Shown in pieces: positions 1 through 8,484 of a stretch of 64,000 nucleotides of DNA. The first letter of the stretch is position 1, and every line of letters starts with the position of its first letter. Source of the stretch: Allobosea sp039673065 (GTDB lineage: Bacteria > Pseudomonadota > Alphaproteobacteria > Rhizobiales > Beijerinckiaceae); the NCBI RefSeq assembly GCF_039673065.1, contig NZ_JBDJKW010000002.1:393878-457877 (forward strand). Reading direction: 5' to 3'. The notes under the pieces are model-generated. The model was not told the origin of the DNA. It did not search any database and saw nothing but the letters and a program-made list of their open reading frames with translations. The translations under genes and the position numbers were made by a program.

Positions 1-136
1 AAGATAATGCAGTCTTGCAACGAAGCCTGGGGCCGCCCGGCTCGACCCGCCGCCGCAGGCCCGTTCGACGGGCCCGAGGCTGGCGCCGGCGACGACGGAC
101 GAACGCCGGCCGGGCGCCGGAACATGGAGACGGACG

Positions 137-460
137 ATGATCTTCGACCACCGCGTCTATACGGCCCGCCCGAACCGCCTGAACGAGTTCCTGAAGCTGT
201 ACGAGGATGTCGGCCTGCCTATGCAGCGCCAGTACCTCGGCGAGCCCTTCGGCTTCTTCCAGACCCATATCGGCGAGCTGAGCCGGGTCGTGCATCTGTG
301 GAAATACGACAGCCTGGCCGACCGCGAGGCGCGTCGCGATGCGATGGAGGCCGATCCGAACTGGCAGGACTATCGCCGGCAGGTGGTGGCGGCCGATCCG
401 CTGCTCGACATGCGCAACCAGATCCTGAAGCCGGTCTCGTTCTTCAATCCCAAGATCTGA
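137..460 (+). CDS. NIPSNAP family protein
   Basis: A 107-residue protein with the compact NIPSNAP ferredoxin-like fold pattern: an opening strand (MIFDHRVYTARP), a helix (LNEFLKLYEDVG) and the typical RVVHLWKYDSLADREARRDAM stretch shortened here to its core W-Y-S-L-R-R residues. NIPSNAP proteins are small alpha-beta barrel proteins of unclear biochemistry that often sit in bacterial catabolic clusters. It is the first gene of a run of five closely packed plus-strand genes (137-3886), so I infer co-transcription and a role in the same breakdown pathway. The first 136 bases of the window contain no gene I can support. Confidence 0.8.
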   Translation: MIFDHRVYTARPNRLNEFLKLYEDVGLPMQRQYLGEPFGFFQTHIGELSRVVHLWKYDSLADREARRDAMEADPNWQDYRRQVVAADPLLDMRNQILKPVSFFNPKI

Positions 461-481
461 CCAGCCGCGCCGGACAGTCCC

Positions 482-1357
482 ATGAAACTCGACCTCATCG
501 TCGGCGAGGATCGCTGGCGCATCGCCTGCGATACGGCGCGCGCCCCGCGCACCTTCAAGGCCCTCGCGGCGACGCTTCCCACGCCGCTGCAACTGCACAC
601 GCCGAAGATCGCCGGCCAGCACATCTACTGGCATGCACCCTTCGTCGAAGACGCGGAAGGCGGTGTCGACGTGATGGAGGCGCAGCCCGGCGCCTTCCTG
701 TACTGGCCGGCGCGGCAGTTCCTCGAGCTGATCTTCGCGCCTCTCCAGGCCGAGACGGCCGAGGTGACGCTGCTCGGCCATATCGAGGGCGGGCTTCCGG
801 CGCTCCAGGCGCTGGGCGCGCGGCTGCGCGAGCAGCATGGCCGGCGGGCCTTCGACGGCAGCCTCGTGCCCGTCGATCCCGCCGACGCCACGGAGCCACC
901 GGAGCCGCGCGTGCCCGCGGCGCTCGTCGCGCTGCGGCAGGCGGTCTGGGCCCGGTCACCGGCGGATCTCGAGCGGCTGCTCGCCTCGCGGGCGACCATG
1001 CACCCGTCCGGCCCGCTCTTCCTGGCCGAGTCGGAAGCGCGCATCCTGCACGAACTGCTGTGGTGGGTGCGCAGCGGGCTCTGCAGCGAGGACCCGGCGA
1101 TTTCGCGCCGCATCGCCGCCGTCGCCTGCAACAAGGCGGCGACGCGCCTGCGCGACTTCTGCCATCTCGGCGACAGCGCGGCGACGCTCTTCGCGCTGGA
1201 GGCCGCCTTCGGCCATGCCGACATCCCGCTCGCGGCGCTCGTCGACGAAGCGATCCTCTGCGCCGGGCGCCTCGCCGCCTGGATCGACCTGTGCATCCCG
1301 TGGTCGGCGGTCAACGACGCCGTGCGCGGTGCGCTCGACGAGGCCGACGGGCGATGA
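482..1357 (+). CDS. DUF3830-like protein with extra C-terminal helical region
   Basis: A 291-residue protein. Residues 1 to about 135 match the DUF3830 (cyclophilin-like) pattern: a short strand, APRTFKAL, an H-G pair around TPKIAGQH, and PGAFLYWPARQFLELIF. Residues from about 140 to 291 form an additional mostly helical region rich in Ala, Leu and Arg that I do not recognise and that is longer than a usual DUF3830 protein of around 150 residues. The stop codon overlaps the start of the next gene (ATGA), which argues for translational coupling. The function is unknown. DUF3830 genes are commonly seen in catabolic or transporter clusters, which fits this context. Confidence 0.6.
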   Translation: MKLDLIVGEDRWRIACDTARAPRTFKALAATLPTPLQLHTPKIAGQHIYWHAPFVEDAEGGVDVMEAQPGAFLYWPARQFLELIFAPLQAETAEVTLLGHIEGGLPALQALGARLREQHGRRAFDGSLVPVDPADATEPPEPRVPAALVALRQAVWARSPADLERLLASRATMHPSGPLFLAESEARILHELLWWVRSGLCSEDPAISRRIAAVACNKAATRLRDFCHLGDSAATLFALEAAFGHADIPLAALVDEAILCAGRLAAWIDLCIPWSAVNDAVRGALDEADGR

Positions 1358-2181
1358 CCGGCGGCCTCGCCCCGCTGCCTGATGGCGGCTCGCTCGCCTA
1401 TACGGTGCGCGGCGACGGCCCGCCGCTGGTGCTGATCTCGGGGCTCGGCGGCCTCGCCTCCTTCTGGGCAGCCTTCGGCGAGGTCTGCGCCGCGCATTTC
1501 ACCGTGGTGACTTACGACCATCGCGGCGTCGGCGGCTCCTCGGCGCTGGCCGGAGACACCTCGATCGCGGCGATGCGGGACGACCTGCTCGCCCTGCTCG
1601 ACCATCTCGGCATCGGCGCGACCGCCATGCTCGGGCATTCGACCGGCGGGGCCATCGCCCAGTCGGTCGCCCTCGCGGCGCCCGAGCGCCTGACGCGGCT
1701 CGTGCTTTCGGCGACCTTCGCGACGCCCTGCGCCTATATGCGCCGGCTCTTCGCCGGCCGGATCGAGCTGCTCGACCGGCTGGGTGCCGACGCCTATCGC
1801 CGCCATGCGGTAACGCTGCTCAACGCCCCCTACTGGCTCAACGCCAACGACGCGCTGGTGGAGCGCGAACTGGCTGCTGCCGCCGCTCGGGGCCGCCCGG
1901 GCGACGCCGCGGTGATCCGCGCGCGCATGCTGGCCGTCCTGGCTCATGACGCGCAGGCGCGGCTCGGCGAGATCGCCTGCCCGACCCGCGTGGTCGTCGC
2001 CGCCGACGACATCGTCACGCCCGCCTATCTGTCGGAACGCCTCGCCGCCGGCATCCAAGACGCGGAGTTCCGCCTGCTGCCATGCGGCGGGCACTACGCC
2101 ATGCGGGCCGAGCCCGAACGCTACCGCGACGCGGTGCTGGACTTTCTACGCGGCGCGACCGCCGCAGATACGGGAAGATGA
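1354..2181 (+). CDS. alpha/beta hydrolase
   Basis: A 275-residue alpha/beta hydrolase-fold enzyme. The oxyanion segment LISGLGG, the DHRGVGGS turn, the nucleophile elbow GHSTGG (Ser96), an acid in the AADDIVTP segment and the catalytic His in the CGGHYAM segment are all visible, so the catalytic triad looks intact. The closest general resemblance is to the 3-oxoadipate enol-lactonase/RutD-like group, but the substrate cannot be read from the sequence. The start was chosen at the ATGA overlap with the previous gene, and its stop again overlaps the next ATG. A longer upstream reading frame exists in the same phase but has no protein-like composition. Confidence 0.85.
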   Translation: MTGGLAPLPDGGSLAYTVRGDGPPLVLISGLGGLASFWAAFGEVCAAHFTVVTYDHRGVGGSSALAGDTSIAAMRDDLLALLDHLGIGATAMLGHSTGGAIAQSVALAAPERLTRLVLSATFATPCAYMRRLFAGRIELLDRLGADAYRRHAVTLLNAPYWLNANDALVERELAAAAARGRPGDAAVIRARMLAVLAHDAQARLGEIACPTRVVVAADDIVTPAYLSERLAAGIQDAEFRLLPCGGHYAMRAEPERYRDAVLDFLRGATAADTGR

Positions 2182-3119
2182 CCATGGACAGGAATGGTGT
2201 GAGCGGACCGATCGGCGTCGTCGGCCTCGGTACGATCGGCCAGCGCTGGGCGGCGACCTTCGCGCATCACGGCTATGCGGTGTCCTGCTACGATCCGGAC
2301 CCGGCGCGCTGGGAGGCGTTCCAGGCGATCCTGCCCGACCTGTCGGCCGATCTCGAGAAACTGGCGCCGGCGACGGCGGCGCGCGGCGCCATCCGCTTTT
2401 CGAGCGATCTCGGCGAGGCGATGGCGGGCGTCGGATTCGTACAGGAATCAGGGCCCGAGCGGCTGGAGCTGAAGCAGGAGCTGCTGGCCGCGATCGAGCG
2501 CCATGTCGGCGAGGCGGTGGTGATCGCCTCCTCCTCCTCGGCGCTGCTGGTCTCCGAGATGCAGGCGAAATGCGCCAGGCCGGAGCGCATCGTGCTCGCC
2601 CACCCCTTCAACCCCGTGCACCTGATGCCGCTGGTCGAGATCGTCGGCGGGCGCGACACGGCACCAGAGGTGGTCGAGCGCACGCGCGCCTTCTACGAGG
2701 CGCTCGGCAAGAAGCCGGCGGTGCTGCGCAAGGAGGTCACCGGCCATCTCGCCCTGCGCCTGATGGGCGCGATGTGGCGCGAGGCGATCTTCCTGGTCGA
2801 GAGCGGAGTCGCCAGCGCCGAGGATGTCGACCGCGCGTTCTGCTACGGTCCGGGGCCGAAATGGACCCTTCAGGGCTCCTTCATCTCGAACCATCTCAAC
2901 GCAGAGGGAATCGAGTCCTTCCTGACCAAATACGGCAAGACCTATCAGGACATCTGGGACGATCTCGGCGACGCGACGCTCGACGCGCCGACGATCGACC
3001 GGGTCTCCGGCGAGGTCCGCACCGCGATCGGCCCGCGCACAGACAGCGAGTTGCGCGATGCGCGCGATGCCGGCCTGGTCGAATTGCTGCGCGTGATGAC
3101 GCAGCGTGCCGCCCTCTGA
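2178..3119 (+). CDS. 3-hydroxyacyl-CoA dehydrogenase family (carnitine-dehydrogenase-like)
   Basis: A 313-residue NAD-dependent dehydrogenase. The N-terminal Rossmann motif VVGLGTIGQRWA is followed by an acidic residue (YDPDPA) for NAD binding. The HPFNPVHLMPLVEIVGG segment carries the catalytic His of the 3-hydroxyacyl-CoA dehydrogenase family, and a helical C-terminal domain follows. The single-domain architecture and length match the L-carnitine dehydrogenase/L-gulonate dehydrogenase/lambda-crystallin branch rather than fused FadB. The start overlaps the upstream stop (ATGA); an alternative ATG lies six bases later. I infer that it oxidises a beta-hydroxy acid in the pathway encoded by this cluster. 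Confidence 0.8.
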   Translation: MTMDRNGVSGPIGVVGLGTIGQRWAATFAHHGYAVSCYDPDPARWEAFQAILPDLSADLEKLAPATAARGAIRFSSDLGEAMAGVGFVQESGPERLELKQELLAAIERHVGEAVVIASSSSALLVSEMQAKCARPERIVLAHPFNPVHLMPLVEIVGGRDTAPEVVERTRAFYEALGKKPAVLRKEVTGHLALRLMGAMWREAIFLVESGVASAEDVDRAFCYGPGPKWTLQGSFISNHLNAEGIESFLTKYGKTYQDIWDDLGDATLDAPTIDRVSGEVRTAIGPRTDSELRDARDAGLVELLRVMTQRAAL

Positions 3120-3133
3120 CGGGAGCCCGATCG

Positions 3134-3886
3134 ATGACGAACCTTCTCGCCTATCGCACCGCCCTGGTCACCGGCGCCTCTCGCGGCATCGGCGCCGCGA
3201 TCTGCCGCCGGCTGACCGGGCTCGGCCTCACCGTCTACGGCGTCGCCCGCAGCCGCGAGGCTCTGGCCGAGGTGGTCGACACGCTCGGCGTCGTGCCTGT
3301 GGTCGCCGATGTCCGCGACGCCGAGGCCGTCGTCGCCGGGCTCGGTGGCGCCGAGATCGACGTGCTGGTCAACAATGCCGGCATGGTCGCGACCGTGAAG
3401 CCGCTCTACGAGCAGAGCGCCGAGGAGATCGCCGAGACGATCGCGGTCAACCTGACCGCGCCGATGCTGCTGATGCGGGCGCTGCTCGGCGGCATGGTCG
3501 CCCGCAAGCGCGGTCATGTCGTCAACATCACCACGACGGCGGCCCGCGGCGTGCTGGCGGGCACCTCGGCCTATGGCGGCGCCAAGGCCGGCCTCGCCCA
3601 TGCCTGCCGCTCGCTGCGCTACGACCTCGCCGGCAGCAATGTCCGGGTCACCGACCTGGCGCCGGGCCGCGTCGAGACCGAGATCTATCTGCGCGCCTTC
3701 GGCGGCGACCGCGACCGGCTGAACCAGACCATGTACGGCTCGGTGCGCGCGCTGCAGCCGGCCGATATCGCCGAGGCGATCGCAGCCGTGCTGATGCTGC
3801 CGCAGCATGTCGACGTCACCGAGATCGAGATCTCGCCGACCGACCAGGCGGTCGGCGGCCATGTCTTCAAGGCGCCGGAGGCCTGA
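3134..3886 (+). CDS. SDR family oxidoreductase
   Basis: A 250-residue classical short-chain dehydrogenase/reductase. It shows the TGASRGIG cofactor loop, the NNAG motif, a catalytic Ser region (NITTTAARG) and the YxxxK pair in SAYGGAKAG. It lies 14 bp after the dehydrogenase gene and is the last gene of the first plus-strand run. FabG-like enzymes of this kind reduce or oxidise ketone or hydroxyl groups with NAD(P)(H). A second oxidoreductase in the same operon suggests two redox steps on one carbon skeleton, but the substrate is unknown. Confidence 0.85.
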   Translation: MTNLLAYRTALVTGASRGIGAAICRRLTGLGLTVYGVARSREALAEVVDTLGVVPVVADVRDAEAVVAGLGGAEIDVLVNNAGMVATVKPLYEQSAEEIAETIAVNLTAPMLLMRALLGGMVARKRGHVVNITTTAARGVLAGTSAYGGAKAGLAHACRSLRYDLAGSNVRVTDLAPGRVETEIYLRAFGGDRDRLNQTMYGSVRALQPADIAEAIAAVLMLPQHVDVTEIEISPTDQAVGGHVFKAPEA

Positions 3887-3895
3887 GTCGATGCC

Positions 3896-4672
3896 TCAGC
3901 CGGGAGCGCGCCCGCTCCCGGCGGTCAGCTTGGCCAGCACGGCGTCGCAGGCACGCTCCCAGCCCTGCGGCACGCCGTCCTCGGACAGCACAGAAAGGCC
4001 GCGCTCGGTGATGCCGCCGGGCGTGACCAGGCTCGCGAGCAGCTCCTCGACCGGCTCGGGCCGTTCCGCCACCATCCGCCCCGCCGCGACGAAGGTCGTC
4101 GCCGCCAGTTGCCGCGCCGCCTGCTCCGACAGCCCCTGCGCTACCGACCAGTCGCGGCCGAGGCCGATCAGCATCTGTGCCCAGCCATAAATCGCGGCGC
4201 TCACCGTCGCGACCTCGAACTGCGCCTCGCCGGCGAGCGGGATCACCGGGCCGAGCCGCACCAGCAACGGCCTGAGCGCCGGCAGGTCGGGGTAGACCGT
4301 GGTCGGGCTCGCGCCGATGGAGGCGGCCGTCAGCGGCATGATCCGCACCGGCGCGGCCGGTGCGACGGCACTCCGCAGCGCGTCGAGCGGCACGCCGGCA
4401 CAGGCGGAGACGAGGAGCTGCCCCGCGCGCCAGCCCAGCCCGGCGACGGCGGCGACCGCGTCGGTCGGGCGCGTCGCCAGCACGACGATGTCGGCACCTG
4501 CGACGACTGCGTCATTGTCGGCTGCCAGCGTGATGCCGTGACGTTCGGCCAGATCGCGGCCATGGCCGCGCGGCGAGAGGATCATCCGCTCCGCCGGGAC
4601 GCCGCTGCGCAGCCATCCGGCGATCAATTCCTCCGCGAGATGGCCGACGCCGATGAAGCCGATCCGTGTCAT
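3896..4672 (-). CDS. pyrroline-5-carboxylate reductase-like protein
   Basis: A 258-residue protein with the ProC layout: the Rossmann motif GFIGVGHLAEELIAGW, the SACAGVPL segment, RIMPLTAASIG where ProC has RxMPNTP, and LVTPGGITERGL matching the conserved TSPGGTT loop. The MPNTP motif is altered (MPLTA), so substrate specificity may differ from true P5C reductase. It is transcribed divergently from the GntR regulator at 4804 and converges with the SDR gene, so it is not part of the first operon. I infer an accessory imine or keto-acid reductase of the same locus. Confidence 0.7.
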   Translation of the reverse strand: MTRIGFIGVGHLAEELIAGWLRSGVPAERMILSPRGHGRDLAERHGITLAADNDAVVAGADIVVLATRPTDAVAAVAGLGWRAGQLLVSACAGVPLDALRSAVAPAAPVRIMPLTAASIGASPTTVYPDLPALRPLLVRLGPVIPLAGEAQFEVATVSAAIYGWAQMLIGLGRDWSVAQGLSEQAARQLAATTFVAAGRMVAERPEPVEELLASLVTPGGITERGLSVLSEDGVPQGWERACDAVLAKLTAGSGRAPG

Positions 4673-4698
4673 GATGCATCCGTGAGTGCGTACACTGC

Positions 4699-4759
4699 TC
4701 GCGACAATCGCGATCCGTGGTTGATTTTTGGCTTCAGGCCGCTTTCAAGCTTGCGGCCT
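4699..4759. promoter_or_regulatory. inverted repeats in the divergent proC-like/GntR intergenic region
   Basis: Two symmetric structures sit between the divergent genes. TCGCGA occurs twice, at 4699-4704 and 4708-4713. An exact 7-bp inverted repeat AGGCCGC/GCGGCCT lies at 4736-4742 and 4753-4759. They are placed where autoregulation by the GntR protein would act, or they may form a leader hairpin for the GntR mRNA. No experimental motif is known to me for this regulator. Confidence 0.3.
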
Positions 4760-4803
4760 CGACAGGAAACCCGCTCCGGGCGATGGTCGAGCGGAGAGAA
4801 CGG

Positions 4804-5574
4804 ATGCCGAAGACCGTGAAGGCCACGACAGCCGAGACGCCCGCCAAGGCCGGCGCAGCCCCGCGCCGCGCCGCCGACAGCGCCGAGCGCGCCTACAAGG
4901 CGATCCGCCAGCAGCTGGTCGAATTCAAGATGCGCCCCGCCGAGCGAATCAACGAGGTGCACCTGGCGCAGATGCTCGACCTGTCGCGCACGCCGGTGCG
5001 GGAGGCGCTGAACCGGCTCGCCTCGGAAGGCTTCCTCGTCTTCACCCCCAATCGCGGCTTCCGCTTCCGCGGCCTCGACATCGACGACCTGCTCGACCTG
5101 TTCGAAGTGCGCGCCATCATCGAGACCGGCGCCTTCGTGCTGGCCTGCGAGCGCGCCGACGAGACCGGCATCGCCCGCCTCCAGCGCTTTTGGGAGGACG
5201 CGCATGTCCGCTACGAGAAGCGCGACGCTGACGAGATCCTCGAGCTCGACGAAGCCTTCCACGTCAAGCTGGCCGAGCTCGCCAACAATCCCGAGATCGT
5301 CCGCCAACTGATCGGCATCAACGCCCGCATCCGCTTCGTCCGCCGCGCGCAGATCGAGAACGCGCCGCAGCACTGGAGCCTGGTCGACGACCACACCCGC
5401 ATCCTGGAGGCGATCACCCGCCGCGACGTCGAGGGCGGCACCGACATCCTGCGCCGCCACATCCTTTTGACATTCGCCGAGGCGCGCACGGCGCTGAAGG
5501 AGGCGCTGCTGAAGGTGTTCCTGCCGGACACAGATGCGCCGCGCCGCCGGCGCGCGAGAGCCCAGCGCGCCTAG
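4804..5574 (+). CDS. GntR family transcriptional regulator, FCD subfamily
   Basis: A 256-residue regulator. A winged helix-turn-helix (AYKAIRQQLVEFKMRPAE through LSRTPVREALNRLASEGF, about residues 22-85) is followed by an FCD ligand domain (LFEVRAIIETGAFVLAC onward) with the His and Asp residues that usually bind a metal and a carboxylate ligand. The start was chosen at 4804 because a GGAGAG ribosome-binding sequence lies just upstream; an in-frame upstream extension is possible. It lies between the two halves of the catabolic locus, so I infer that it controls both, with a small carboxylic acid as effector. It is probably a repressor, as is usual for this subfamily. Confidence 0.85.
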   Translation: MPKTVKATTAETPAKAGAAPRRAADSAERAYKAIRQQLVEFKMRPAERINEVHLAQMLDLSRTPVREALNRLASEGFLVFTPNRGFRFRGLDIDDLLDLFEVRAIIETGAFVLACERADETGIARLQRFWEDAHVRYEKRDADEILELDEAFHVKLAELANNPEIVRQLIGINARIRFVRRAQIENAPQHWSLVDDHTRILEAITRRDVEGGTDILRRHILLTFAEARTALKEALLKVFLPDTDAPRRRRARAQRA

Positions 5575-5873
5575 AAAACAGCGCTTGTTCGAGGGCTGGC
5601 GGGGGGCGAGCACGGGGCCAGGGACCGCGCGAATCATGCTCATATCGTGCATGAGTCTACCCCTGTAATGAATTGATATAGAACGCCTATGTCCACTCGG
5701 AGGCGACCGCGCCTCGCGGTGGGTCAGCGGGCATCCACGACCCTCTTCACGGCCGCAGCCAAGATTTGTGCAAGGCCCGCGCAACTCGCCTCCGAAAGTG
5801 CCTGTACAACTGCATGCACTTATGACACGGTTCCATCCGTCGGGAAATCCCGCCCCGCATGGAAGCCTGCCTG
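5575..5873 (+). promoter_or_regulatory. likely promoter/operator region of the transport operon
   Basis: This roughly 300-base stretch has no gene I can support. It contains an inverted repeat CTCAT-N7-ATGAG (5639-5655) and two short palindromic elements resembling GntR/FCD operator cores: TTGTGCAA (5766-5773) and CTGTACAA (5802-5809), with centres 36 bp apart. Because it follows the GntR gene and precedes the glyoxalase/ABC-transporter run, I infer it holds the regulated promoter. The assignment is by motif likeness only. Confidence 0.35.
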
Positions 5874-6704
5874 ATGCGCGATCACATTCTTGGGCTCGAC
5901 CACATCGTCATCGCCGTCAGCGACCTCGCTGCGTCGGCCGAACGCTGGCGGAGCCTGGGATTCACGGTGTCGCCGCGCGGCCTCCACAGCGACTATCTCG
6001 GCACGGCCAACCACACGATCATGCTCGAGGACGATTATATCGAGCTGCTCGGCGTGCTGACGCCGACGCCCTTCAACGCACCGACGCGCGCCTTCCTCGA
6101 CGACGGCGCCGGGCTGGAGCGGCTGGCGATGCGGACGGACGACGCGGCCGCCGGCCTCGCAGCGCTGCTGCGCGACGGCTTCGCCGAGAGCAGCGGCCCC
6201 TTCGAGTTCCGCCGCCCGGTCGATCTCGACGACGGGCGCACCGGCGAGGCGGGCTTCCGCATCTTCCAATGGCCGCTGACGCCCGCCCCCGGCGGCGCGC
6301 GCGTCTTCGCCTGCGAGCACCTGACCCGCGACACGGTCTGGCTGCCGAGCCTCGTCAGGCATCACAACGGCGCCCGGGCGCTGAAGCGCATCGAGATCGT
6401 CACCGCCGATCCGGCGGCCGAGGCCGCGCTCTGCGGCCGGCTGCTCGCCCTGCCCGCCCAGGCCTCCGGCGGCATCCACGCCGTCGCCATGGCGCCGCGC
6501 GGGGCCGATCTGCTCTTCCTCGACGCCGAGACCTTCGGCGCTCGCTGGGGCCTGACCGCGGACGACGCCATGCCGCGCTGTGGCGTGGTGATGGCGGTGG
6601 ACGACGCGACATCGGCCGAAGGCTTCGCCGAGCGGGCGGCGCCGGGCGGCCTGCGCTGGGCGCGCGTCGACGGCGCGCTGCTCGGCTGGGAGGCCGGTGG
6701 CTGA
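5874..6704 (+). CDS. VOC/glyoxalase-like domain protein
   Basis: A 276-residue protein beginning with a vicinal-oxygen-chelate half-domain (LDHIVIAVSDLAASAERW, then an HTIMLEDDYIELLG segment) typical of the Glyoxalase_3-like group, and a weaker second half. Members may be dioxygenases, isomerases or lyases that use a divalent metal; the metal ligands cannot be assigned here with certainty. The ATG at 5874 is preceded by GGAAG at good spacing; an in-frame ATG at 5859 is possible. It starts the plus-strand run that leads into the peptide-type ABC importer. Confidence 0.75.
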   Translation: MRDHILGLDHIVIAVSDLAASAERWRSLGFTVSPRGLHSDYLGTANHTIMLEDDYIELLGVLTPTPFNAPTRAFLDDGAGLERLAMRTDDAAAGLAALLRDGFAESSGPFEFRRPVDLDDGRTGEAGFRIFQWPLTPAPGGARVFACEHLTRDTVWLPSLVRHHNGARALKRIEIVTADPAAEAALCGRLLALPAQASGGIHAVAMAPRGADLLFLDAETFGARWGLTADDAMPRCGVVMAVDDATSAEGFAERAAPGGLRWARVDGALLGWEAGG

Positions 6705-6753
6705 CGCGACGGCCGGGGAAATTCACAAGCAAACCACGATCCTGGAGGGGACC

Positions 6754-8361
6754 ATGACGACAACGAAGATGACGAGGCGACAGCTGCTGGCCAGCGCCGG
6801 TGCGATGGCTCTGGCGACGGCGCTGCCGGGTGCGGCCCTCGCCCAGCAGGAGCCGCGCCGCGGCGGCACGATCACCGTGCACATGCCGCAGGAGCAGCGC
6901 ATCCTGAATCCCGCACTGCGGGCTTCGACCGGCGTCTACGTGATCGCGTCCAAGATCATGGAACCGCTGGTGGATCTCGACGAGAAGGGCGAGCTCGTCC
7001 CGATGCTCGCGACCTCCTGGGAAGGCTCGCCGGACGGCAAGACCATCACCATCAAGCTGCGCGAGGGCGTGAAGTGGCATGACGGCAAGCCCTTCACCTC
7101 GGCCGACGTGCAGTACACCGCGATGGAGCTGTGGAAGAAGCACCTGAACTACGGCACCGCGCTGCATTCGGCGCTGGAGGCGGTCGACACGCCGGACGCC
7201 CACACAGCGATCTTCCGCTATGGCCGCCCGATGCCGATGGACCTGTTCATGGGCGCGGCGCCGGACCTCGGCTACATCGCGCCGAAGCATGTCTACGAGG
7301 GCACCAACATCCTCGACAACCCGGCCAACGTCGCCCCGATCGGCACCGGCCCGTTCAAGTTCGCGCAATACGAGCGCGGCCAGTACGTGATCGCCGAGCG
7401 CAATCCCGACTACTGGCGCAAGGGCTTCCCCTATCTCGACAAGATCGTCTGGCGCTTCATCACCGACAAGGCCGCGGCGGCCGCCGCCATCGAGGCCGGC
7501 CAGGTCCATATGAGCAACTATTCCTCGCTGCCGCTGGCCGATATCGACCGGCTCGCCAAGGATCCGCGCTTCGAGGTCTCGTCGCGCGGCAATGAGCGCC
7601 AGCCCTTCCAGAACACGATCGAGTTCAACCTGCGCCGCAAGGAACTCTCGGACGTGCGGGTCCGCCGCGCGATCATTCACGCGGTCGACACCGACTTCTT
7701 CATCGAGAACTTCCTGTACGGAAACGGCAAGCGCGCCCACGGGCCGATCCCGTCGGTCTCGACCAATTTCTACAAGCCTGGCGCGCCGGACTATCCGTTC
7801 GACGTCAAGAAGGCCAATGCCCTGCTCGACGAGGCCGGCTTCAAGCGCGGCGCCGGCGGCATCCGCTTCTCGCTCAAGATGCTGAGCCCGCCCTTCGGCG
7901 AGGACATCCCGCTCTGGTCGACCTTCATCCAGCAGTCGCTGCAGCAGGTCGGCATCAAGGTCGAGGTGCAGCGCCCCGATGCGGCGAGCTATCTCGCGGC
8001 GGTCTATCGCGACTGGGACTACGATCTCTCGACCGGCTGGCACATCTACCGTGCCGACCCGGCGATCAGCACCATGGTCTGGTACCGCTCGGGCAGCCCG
8101 AAGGGCACCGCCTTCACCAACCAGTGGGGCTGGGTCGACCCGAAGGCCGACAAGATGATGGACGACGCGGCCTTCGAGATCGATCCCGCCAAGCGTAAGG
8201 CGGCCTATCCGGAGATCGTCAAGCTCCTCAACACCGAGGTGCCGCTGTGGATGGCGACGGAGCGCCAGTTCATCTCCGTCACCAGCAAGAAGCTGAAGAA
8301 CCACCACAACAATCCGCGCTGGCCGTCGAGCCATTGGGCCGATCTCTGGATCGAGCCCTGA
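6754..8361 (+). CDS. ABC transporter substrate-binding protein, peptide/opine family (SBP_bac_5), Tat exported
   Basis: A 535-residue periplasmic solute-binding protein. The N-terminus has a twin-arginine motif (TRRQLL at residues 7-12), a hydrophobic stretch and an ALAQQ-type cleavage site, so it is probably exported folded by Tat. The mature part shows the family-5 signature region (LNPALRASTG, LATSWEGSPDGKTITIKLREGVKWHDG, FTSADV). A strong GGAGGGG ribosome site precedes the chosen ATG. It is the ligand receptor for the permeases and ATPase downstream. Family members bind di- and oligopeptides, opines, nickel or glutathione; the ligand is unknown. Confidence 0.9.
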   Translation: MTTTKMTRRQLLASAGAMALATALPGAALAQQEPRRGGTITVHMPQEQRILNPALRASTGVYVIASKIMEPLVDLDEKGELVPMLATSWEGSPDGKTITIKLREGVKWHDGKPFTSADVQYTAMELWKKHLNYGTALHSALEAVDTPDAHTAIFRYGRPMPMDLFMGAAPDLGYIAPKHVYEGTNILDNPANVAPIGTGPFKFAQYERGQYVIAERNPDYWRKGFPYLDKIVWRFITDKAAAAAAIEAGQVHMSNYSSLPLADIDRLAKDPRFEVSSRGNERQPFQNTIEFNLRRKELSDVRVRRAIIHAVDTDFFIENFLYGNGKRAHGPIPSVSTNFYKPGAPDYPFDVKKANALLDEAGFKRGAGGIRFSLKMLSPPFGEDIPLWSTFIQQSLQQVGIKVEVQRPDAASYLAAVYRDWDYDLSTGWHIYRADPAISTMVWYRSGSPKGTAFTNQWGWVDPKADKMMDDAAFEIDPAKRKAAYPEIVKLLNTEVPLWMATERQFISVTSKKLKNHHNNPRWPSSHWADLWIEP

Positions 8362-8376
8362 TCGCCAGGCGGACAC

Positions 8377-8402
8377 GGGCGGCCGGAGCAGATCGGCCGC
8401 CC
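8377..8402 (+). promoter_or_regulatory. GC-rich hairpin between binding-protein and permease genes
   Basis: A perfect 9-bp stem, GGGCGGCCG/CGGCCGCCC with an 8-base loop, lies 15 bases after the binding-protein stop and has no T-tract. Such hairpins 3' of binding-protein genes usually stabilise the upstream mRNA or partly attenuate transcription, giving more receptor than permease. The structure is seen directly; the role is inferred. Confidence 0.5.
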
Positions 8403-8484
8403 ACTACCGCAACGACAGGCCGCACGACACGCCCGGACGGCGCTCCGCGCCCTCCGGGTCTGCCCGACGCTGGAACGTGACCGC

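Noticed and set aside
7..1353. An open frame extending far upstream of the alpha/beta hydrolase
   Set aside because: It runs through the NIPSNAP and DUF3830 genes in another frame, and the hydrolase fold begins at 1354 with an ATGA overlap.
3896..4672. True proline biosynthesis proC
   Set aside because: The MPNTP motif is altered to MPLTA and the gene sits in a catabolic locus, so I call it ProC-like only.
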